Source: SIG454 sp045578465
Lineage (GTDB): Bacteria; Bacillota; Clostridia; Monoglobales; Monoglobaceae
Direction of reading: 5' to 3'
Length of the DNA: 64,000 nucleotides
Assembly (NCBI GenBank): GCA_045578465.1
Contig: JAZNKJ010000006.1
Coordinates: 3,424-67,423, forward strand
Shown: piece by piece, positions 59,363 through 64,000 of the stretch
Position numbering within the stretch: position 1 is the stretch's first letter
Layout: every line of letters starts with the position of its first letter
Made by a program: the position numbers and the translations under genes
Notes under the pieces: model-generated
The model's input: the letters and a program-made list of their open reading frames with translations, nothing else
What the model was told of the DNA's origin: nothing
Databases searched by the model: none

Positions 59363-60494
59363 ATCTTGTCTCTCCTTTTATGATTGTTTTTAATACACCA
59401 AATTCACTGTCTGTTATAATTATGTCGGCATCCTTACCAATATCAAGTGAACCTTTTTTATCTTCAAGACCGATTACTGTTGCAGGGTTTAAGGAAGCAC
59501 AGTTTACGCATTCCCAAAGAGGAATTGTTGAATTTTTATAAACATTCCAAACACCTTTGTTAAGAGGAAGCACGCTTCCTGCAACTGTTCCGTCCTCTAA
59601 ACGGCAAACAATATCCCTGTAAACTATCTTTGCTCCTCCGAGAGTATACTCTCCGTAAGGAAGTCCTCCTGCTGGGAGACAGTCTGTTATAAAGCAGAGC
59701 TTTCTGCCCTTTAATTTAAAGAGCATATCGTAAAAGCAAGGCATAACATGGAAAGTATCTGCAATAAGCTCACAGCTTACATCCGTATTAAACACAGCAG
59801 TTACAACACCAGGAGCACGATGAGCCATAGGAGTCATAGCGTTAAATAGGTGAGTTGCGTGTTTAACTCCGTTAGTTGCTCCTGCCATAGCTGTTTCATA
59901 ATCAGAAGATGTGTGTCCCATAGACACAACAACATCTGTTTCCTTTACGATTTCGCGGATTGCAGAAAAGTCCTCTGTGTCCTCTTCGGGAGCGAGAGTT
60001 ATAATCTTAATAATATCAGCATATTCCTTTACGAACTCTGCATCAGGCTTTAAGATATATTTCGGGTCCTGAGCGCCCTTTTTCGCTTCGCTTATAAAAG
60101 GCCCCTCCGCGTGGCAACCGAAAATCTGGCTACCCTTCCAGCTTTTGCTCTCCTCTTTAAGATTTCTTAAAACTTCAAGAGATTTTTTTATAACTTTCAT
60201 ATCAACGGTCATAGTTGTCGGGAGATACCCCGTTACGCCGTTTTTAACAATCCCCTCGGAGATAGTTCTTATACTTTCTTCTTCTCCGTCACAGACATCC
60301 TTTCCAAGATATCCGTGAATATGTAAATCAATAAGACCGGGGGCAATATATCCGCCTTTTGCATCTATAATTTCCGCGTCCTTTGGAATGTTTTCCTCAG
60401 AAACAACGCCTTCGATCACATCTGAAAACAAAAGGGCTTTATTTTCCTCAATTTTGTCTTTTAAAATGATTTTTCCATTGATGATTGCTTTCAT
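59352..60494 (-). CDS. nagA: N-acetylglucosamine-6-phosphate deacetylase
   Basis: 380 aa amidohydrolase. GLIDLHIHGYLGKDVCDG (metal His pair), FGCHAEGPFISEAKKGAQDP, VVSMGHTSSDYETAMAG and VKHATHLFNAMTPMAHRAPG, then LCFITDCLPAGG with the catalytic Asp. All NagA residues are present. It converts GlcNAc-6-P to GlcN-6-P and acetate. No nagB is adjacent; the NagB-like protein at 4039-4986 is about 55 kb away. A cre-like box lies at its promoter. Confidence 0.95.
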   Translation of the reverse strand: MKAIINGKIILKDKIEENKALLFSDVIEGVVSEENIPKDAEIIDAKGGYIAPGLIDLHIHGYLGKDVCDGEEESIRTISEGIVKNGVTGYLPTTMTVDMKVIKKSLEVLRNLKEESKSWKGSQIFGCHAEGPFISEAKKGAQDPKYILKPDAEFVKEYADIIKIITLAPEEDTEDFSAIREIVKETDVVVSMGHTSSDYETAMAGATNGVKHATHLFNAMTPMAHRAPGVVTAVFNTDVSCELIADTFHVMPCFYDMLFKLKGRKLCFITDCLPAGGLPYGEYTLGGAKIVYRDIVCRLEDGTVAGSVLPLNKGVWNVYKNSTIPLWECVNCASLNPATVIGLEDKKGSLDIGKDADIIITDSEFGVLKTIIKGETRYDA

Positions 60495-60520
60495 TTTTCT
60501 TCCCCTTTACAAGAAATGTC

Positions 60521-60562
60521 AACTATCGTTTACATTGTATCACAAAAAATGACACAAAGCAA
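60521..60562 (-). promoter_or_regulatory. nagA promoter with cre-like catabolite box
   Basis: TTGCTT (60557-60562), 17 bp, TACAAT (60534-60539). TGTAAACGATAGTT (60521-60534) matches the CcpA cre consensus at 12 of 14 positions by my count and covers the start of transcription, implying glucose repression. Confidence 0.5.
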
Positions 60563-60566
60563 CATT

Positions 60567-61844
60567 TTATTTCAAAATTCCTCCGCTTTTTCCGTCTAAA
60601 ATAACAGTCTTTATTTCCCCCGAAAAATTCTCTTCGCTCTTTACATATATATCCATATAATTGGGGGTTGTGCAGTGGTAAACTCCGTTATTTTCTACCT
60701 CGAAAAGCACCTCAGCTTCTCTTCCTTCATACTTTTCATAAAAGGCCTTTTTCATATCCTCTGCAAGAGATAGCATCTTTCGGCTTCTTTCTTCCTTAAC
60801 CTTTTTTGAAAGCTGGTCAGGAAATTTCTCCGCCCTTGTTCCTCTTCTTATGGAATATTTAAATATATGCATCTGCATAAATCCAATATCACGACAAAAC
60901 TCATAAGACCTCTCAAATTCTTCCTCCGTCTCCCCCGGGAAGCCTACCATAAGGTCGGTTGTTATGGATGTGTCGGGGATATTTTCTCTTAAAAGCTCCA
61001 CCGCATTTTTATATTCCTCGGCTGTGTAATGCCTGTTCATCCTCTTTAAAGTTTCGTCGCACCCGCTTTGAAGGGACATATGAAAATGTGGGCAGAGATT
61101 TTTAAGCTTTTTCGCCCTCAAAACAAAATTCTCGGTTATAACAACAGGCTCTAATGAGCCAAGTCTTACTCTTTCTATGCCCTCTACGGCGCAAACTTTT
61201 TCTAAAACATCAATAAGAGAAATGTCCTCTTTTAAATCCTTTCCGTAGGAGCCAATATGAATTCCCGTTAAAACGATTTCTCTATATCCCGCCTTCGCAA
61301 GAGCGATAACCTCTTCCTCAATTTTCCCCAAATCTCGTGAGCGCACTTTTCCTCTGGCGTATGGGATTATACAATATGTGCAATAATTATTACAGCCGTC
61401 CTCAATTTTTACATTGGCACGAATTCGGCTCTGCACAGCGGTATTTGCAATTTCCTCAAAGGCAGTTTCTTCCATAATATCCCCGCAGGAGATAATCTGT
61501 TTCTTACTTAAAAGGGCCTCTTCTATAAGGTCAACAATTCTCCCTTTCCCGCTGTTGCCTATAACGATGTCCACTCCGGGAATTTCCTTGATTTTCTCGG
61601 TTTCCGTCTGGGCAAGACACCCCGTTACAACTATAAGGGCATCTGCGTTTTCTCTTATGGCTTTTCCTATTGCCTGACGGGATTTCTGGGCCCCTGTCCC
61701 TGTTACCGTGCAGGTATTTATAACATAAATATCAGCGGTGCCCTCTTCCGCTATTTCATACCCTTTATCGGTAAAAAGCTTTCCCATAGCATCGCTCTCA
61801 TATATATTGGTTTTACAGCCCAGTGTTATAAATTTTACCCGCAT
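60567..61844 (-). CDS. mtaB: tRNA threonylcarbamoyladenosine methylthiotransferase MtaB
   Basis: 425 aa from ATG 61844. An N-terminal MTTase domain (KFITLGCKTNIYESDAM, three cluster Cys), a radical-SAM domain (GCNNYCTYCIIPYARG), and a C-terminal TRAM domain. The TLGCKTN start and overall layout identify MtaB and not MiaB. It adds methylthio to t6A37 of tRNAs. Lies alone on the minus strand facing the HPr-like gene. Confidence 0.93.
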   Translation of the reverse strand: MRVKFITLGCKTNIYESDAMGKLFTDKGYEIAEEGTADIYVINTCTVTGTGAQKSRQAIGKAIRENADALIVVTGCLAQTETEKIKEIPGVDIVIGNSGKGRIVDLIEEALLSKKQIISCGDIMEETAFEEIANTAVQSRIRANVKIEDGCNNYCTYCIIPYARGKVRSRDLGKIEEEVIALAKAGYREIVLTGIHIGSYGKDLKEDISLIDVLEKVCAVEGIERVRLGSLEPVVITENFVLRAKKLKNLCPHFHMSLQSGCDETLKRMNRHYTAEEYKNAVELLRENIPDTSITTDLMVGFPGETEEEFERSYEFCRDIGFMQMHIFKYSIRRGTRAEKFPDQLSKKVKEERSRKMLSLAEDMKKAFYEKYEGREAEVLFEVENNGVYHCTTPNYMDIYVKSEENFSGEIKTVILDGKSGGILK

Positions 61845-61910
61845 TTTTAAAAAACTCCCAATCTGACGAAAAATCATTTACTTTTTCTTATAAAATTATA
61901 CACTTTTTTA

Positions 61911-61939
61911 TTGACTAATGCAAGAAAAATATGTATAAT
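61911..61939 (+). promoter_or_regulatory. Promoter of the HPr-like gene
   Basis: TTGACT (61911-61916), 17 bp, TATAAT (61934-61939). Confidence 0.7.
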
Positions 61940-61974
61940 AGTAAGGAAGAAATTTTAGGGAGGTGAAAAATGAG

Positions 61975-62199
61975 ATGACTTTTAATGTACTTTTAAGCTC
62001 AATCAATGATGTTAAAAACTTCGTAAACATTGTTAGTAAGTATGATTACGAAATCGACTTAGCTTCAGGCAGATATGTTGTTGATGCAAAATCCATTATG
62101 GGTATATTCAGCCTTGATTTAAGCAAGCCGATTACAGTTGAAATCCATTCAGACGATTGCGCTGATTTAGCTGACGAACTTAAACCATTCGCTCAGTAA
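61975..62199 (+). CDS. HPr-family protein lacking the phosphorylatable histidine
   Basis: 74 aa from ATG 61975 (GGGAGGTG about 9 nt upstream; an in-frame GTG at 61963 is alternative). The HPr fold is evident from VVDAKSIMGIFSLDLSKPITVEI, including the Ser46 regulatory region. The segment that should contain GIHARPA reads SSINDVKNFV and has no His15. It cannot act in PTS phosphotransfer and looks like a Crh-type or otherwise regulatory HPr paralogue. Confidence 0.85.
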   Translation: MTFNVLLSSINDVKNFVNIVSKYDYEIDLASGRYVVDAKSIMGIFSLDLSKPITVEIHSDDCADLADELKPFAQ

Positions 62200-62223
62200 T
62201 CTTCAATTTAAAAATACGCGCAG

Positions 62224-62271
62224 ACCGAAGGCTTTCCTTTTCAAAAGCAACAGGGAAAGGCTCTTGGTTTT
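62224..62271 (+). terminator. Terminator after the HPr-like gene
   Basis: ACCGAAGGCTTTCC pairs imperfectly with GGAAAGGCTCTTGGT and is followed by TTTTTTGTG. Confidence 0.7.
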
Positions 62272-62303
62272 TTGTGCTTTTTTATATGATATAGGATGAT
62301 TTT

Positions 62304-62774
62304 ATGGATGTCCGCGAAAAATTTATGAAAGAAGCTCTTAAAGAGGCAAAAAAAGCCTACGAAAAGGGCGAAACACCAATTGGTGCCGTTATTGTTAAAG
62401 ACGGAAAAATTATCGCAAGGGGACACAACAAACGGGAAACCAAAAAGAACGCCCTTTGCCACGCTGAGATAATCGCCATAAACAAAGCTTGCAAAAAGCT
62501 TGGGGGTTGGAGGCTTTTTCAGTGTGATATGTATGTTACCTTAGAGCCCTGCTTAATGTGTGCAGGGGCAATCGTTCAGTCCCGAATCAAAAACCTTTAT
62601 TTCGGGGCATACGATAAAAAAGGCGGAGCCGTTGGCTCACTTATAGACATCCCCGCTCTTCCTGATATTACCCAAGAGGTAAACACTGAGGGCGGAATTT
62701 TAGAAGACGAATGCTCTTCCATCTTGAAAGATTTTTTCAAGGAGCTTCGCAAAACCAAATCTGCAAATGATTAA
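62304..62774 (+). CDS. tadA: tRNA-specific adenosine deaminase TadA
   Basis: 156 aa. LCHAEIIAINKACKKLGGWRL supplies the zinc His and catalytic Glu, and EPCLMCAGAIVQSRI the zinc Cys pair. GETPIGAVIVKDGKIIARGHN is the N-terminal family signature. It makes inosine at position 34 of tRNA-Arg. Full length; AGGATG RBS. Confidence 0.95.
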   Translation: MDVREKFMKEALKEAKKAYEKGETPIGAVIVKDGKIIARGHNKRETKKNALCHAEIIAINKACKKLGGWRLFQCDMYVTLEPCLMCAGAIVQSRIKNLYFGAYDKKGGAVGSLIDIPALPDITQEVNTEGGILEDECSSILKDFFKELRKTKSAND

Positions 62775-62804
62775 ATTTTTATATACTTTTTAGGAGGAAC
62801 TAAA

Positions 62805-64000
62805 ATGGCAAAATTCGTTTATCTTTTTAGTGAAGGTGACGCATCTATGCGTGAACTCCTCGGCGGTAAAGGTGCTAACCTCGCTGAGATGACAAAAATC
62901 GGTCTCCCTGTTCCTCAGGGTTTCACGGTTTCAACAGAGGCTTGTACTCAGTATTATGAAGACGGCCGTAAAATCAACGATGCTATCCAGGCTGAAATTA
63001 TGGAAAACATCGTTAAGATGGAAGCTATCTGCGGTAAGAAATTCGGCGACAAAGAAAACCCACTTCTCGTTTCCGTTAGATCCGGTGCAAGAGCTTCTAT
63101 GCCTGGTATGATGGACACAATCTTAAACCTTGGTCTTAACGAAGATGTTGTTGAAGCAATGTCAGCAAAATCAGGAAACGCTCGTTGGGCTTGGGACTGT
63201 TACAGAAGATTTATCCAGATGTACTCTGATGTTGTTATGGAAGTTGGTAAGAAATACTTCGAACAGCTCATCGACGAAATGAAGGAAAAGAAAGGCGTAA
63301 CTCAGGATATCGAGCTTACAGCTGAAGACCTTAAAGAGCTTGCTATGGCATTTAAGGCTGAATACAAGAACAAGATAGGTAAAGACTTCCCATCTGATCC
63401 AAAGGAACAGTTAATGGGTGCTGTTGAAGCCGTATTCCGTTCATGGGATAACCCAAGAGCTAATGTTTACCGCCGTGACAACGATATCCCTTATTCTTGG
63501 GGTACAGCTGTTAATGTTCAGATGATGGCATTCGGTAACATGGGCGACGACTGCGGAACAGGTGTTGCATTTACTCGTGACCCTGCAACTGGCGAAAGAG
63601 GCTTAATGGGTGAATTCTTGGTAAACGCTCAGGGCGAAGATGTTGTTGCCGGTGTTAGAACACCAATGCCAATCGCTCAGATGGCTGACAAGTTCCCAGA
63701 AGCTTTTGATGAATTCAATAAGGTTTGTGCAATCTTAGAAGACCATTACAGAGATATGCAGGATATGGAATTCACAATTGAAAACAGAAAGCTTTATATG
63801 CTTCAGACAAGAAACGGTAAGAGAACAGCTAAGGCTGCTTTAAAGATTGCTTGTGACTTGGTTGACGAAGGTATGATTGATGAAAAGAAGGCTGTTTCTA
63901 TGATCGACCCAAGAAACCTCGACACACTTCTCCACCCACAGTTTGACGCTAAGGTATTAAAAGCTTCAACTCCAGCAGGCAGAGGCTTAGGTGCATCTCC
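62805..64000 (+). CDS. ppdK: Pyruvate phosphate dikinase, 3' end outside window
   Basis: Starts at ATG 62805 behind TAGGAGGAAC and is open for 398 codons to the window end. KFVYLFSEGDASMRELLGGKGANLAEM is the nucleotide-binding start, followed by LLVSVRSGARASMPGMMDTILNLG and GTGVAFTRDPATGERGLMGEFL, all PPDK motifs. The phosphohistidine and PEP domains lie beyond the window. It interconverts pyruvate and PEP with pyrophosphate and AMP, a glycolytic step common in anaerobic Clostridia. Confidence 0.96.
   Translation, partial: MAKFVYLFSEGDASMRELLGGKGANLAEMTKIGLPVPQGFTVSTEACTQYYEDGRKINDAIQAEIMENIVKMEAICGKKFGDKENPLLVSVRSGARASMPGMMDTILNLGLNEDVVEAMSAKSGNARWAWDCYRRFIQMYSDVVMEVGKKYFEQLIDEMKEKKGVTQDIELTAEDLKELAMAFKAEYKNKIGKDFPSDPKEQLMGAVEAVFRSWDNPRANVYRRDNDIPYSWGTAVNVQMMAFGNMGDDCGTGVAFTRDPATGERGLMGEFLVNAQGEDVVAGVRTPMPIAQMADKFPEAFDEFNKVCAILEDHYRDMQDMEFTIENRKLYMLQTRNGKRTAKAALKIACDLVDEGMIDEKKAVSMIDPRNLDTLLHPQFDAKVLKASTPAGRGLGAS

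Overview
The window looks like the chromosome of an anaerobic, Gram-positive, low-G+C Clostridia-type bacterium, probably gut-associated. This rests on sigma-A promoters close to TTGACA-17-TATAAT, strong GGAGG ribosome binding sites, TTG and GTG starts, and gene order such as ftsE-ftsX-M23 peptidase, greA-lysS and pth-mfd. ROK-controlled amino-sugar genes and a pyruvate phosphate dikinase also fit. The genus cannot be fixed from the sequence.

Layout. (1) 1-6.9 kb: a sugar or amino-sugar regulon. A ROK repressor (+) is divergent from an MFS transporter / YesU-like / DegT aminotransferase operon. A second operon encodes a PIG-L deacetylase, a class II aldolase and a NagB-like isomerase. Matching palindromes (TTTATYSGATAAA type) sit at both operon promoters. 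(2) 6.9-31.5 kb: a 24.6-kb integrative element inserted in the 3' end of lysS. A ~30-bp direct repeat of the lysS end marks both boundaries, and the old lysS terminator is stranded beyond the left end. (3) 31.5-64 kb: housekeeping genes. These are lysS, greA, S41 and M23 peptidases, ftsEX, a PucR/CdaR-type regulator, a phosphoglycerate mutase-like protein, valS, metal transporters, an OGG glycosylase, fba, pth, mfd, a PRTase, a diacylglycerol kinase, a ROK protein with nagA, mtaB, an HPr-like protein, tadA and ppdK (cut by the window end).

The element carries tyrosine integrase, excisionase and an SF3 replication helicase, but no relaxase, conjugation, capsid or terminase gene. It therefore resembles a phage satellite or a non-autonomous integrative element. 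Its cargo falls into three groups. First, a KAP P-loop ATPase lies between attL and the integrase. Second, an SMC/RecF-like ATPase is paired with a PD-(D/E)XK nuclease-SF1 helicase, next to a serine recombinase with a symmetric recombination-like site; this is a plausible defence module. Third, a complete small NRPS operon (C-A-T-C, then A-T-reductase, plus an Sfp-type phosphopantetheinyl transferase) should make an N-acyl dipeptide aldehyde. It also holds a cytidine deaminase and a two-TM plus beta-rich membrane protein between the two synthetase genes.

Two features stand out. The reductase domain is broken by one in-frame TGA just before its catalytic YxxxK. The NRPS cargo is bracketed by two diverged copies of the element's right-end module (Mor-like HTH gene, terminator, GGGCGTA repeats), suggesting the cargo arrived by accretion of a second related element.
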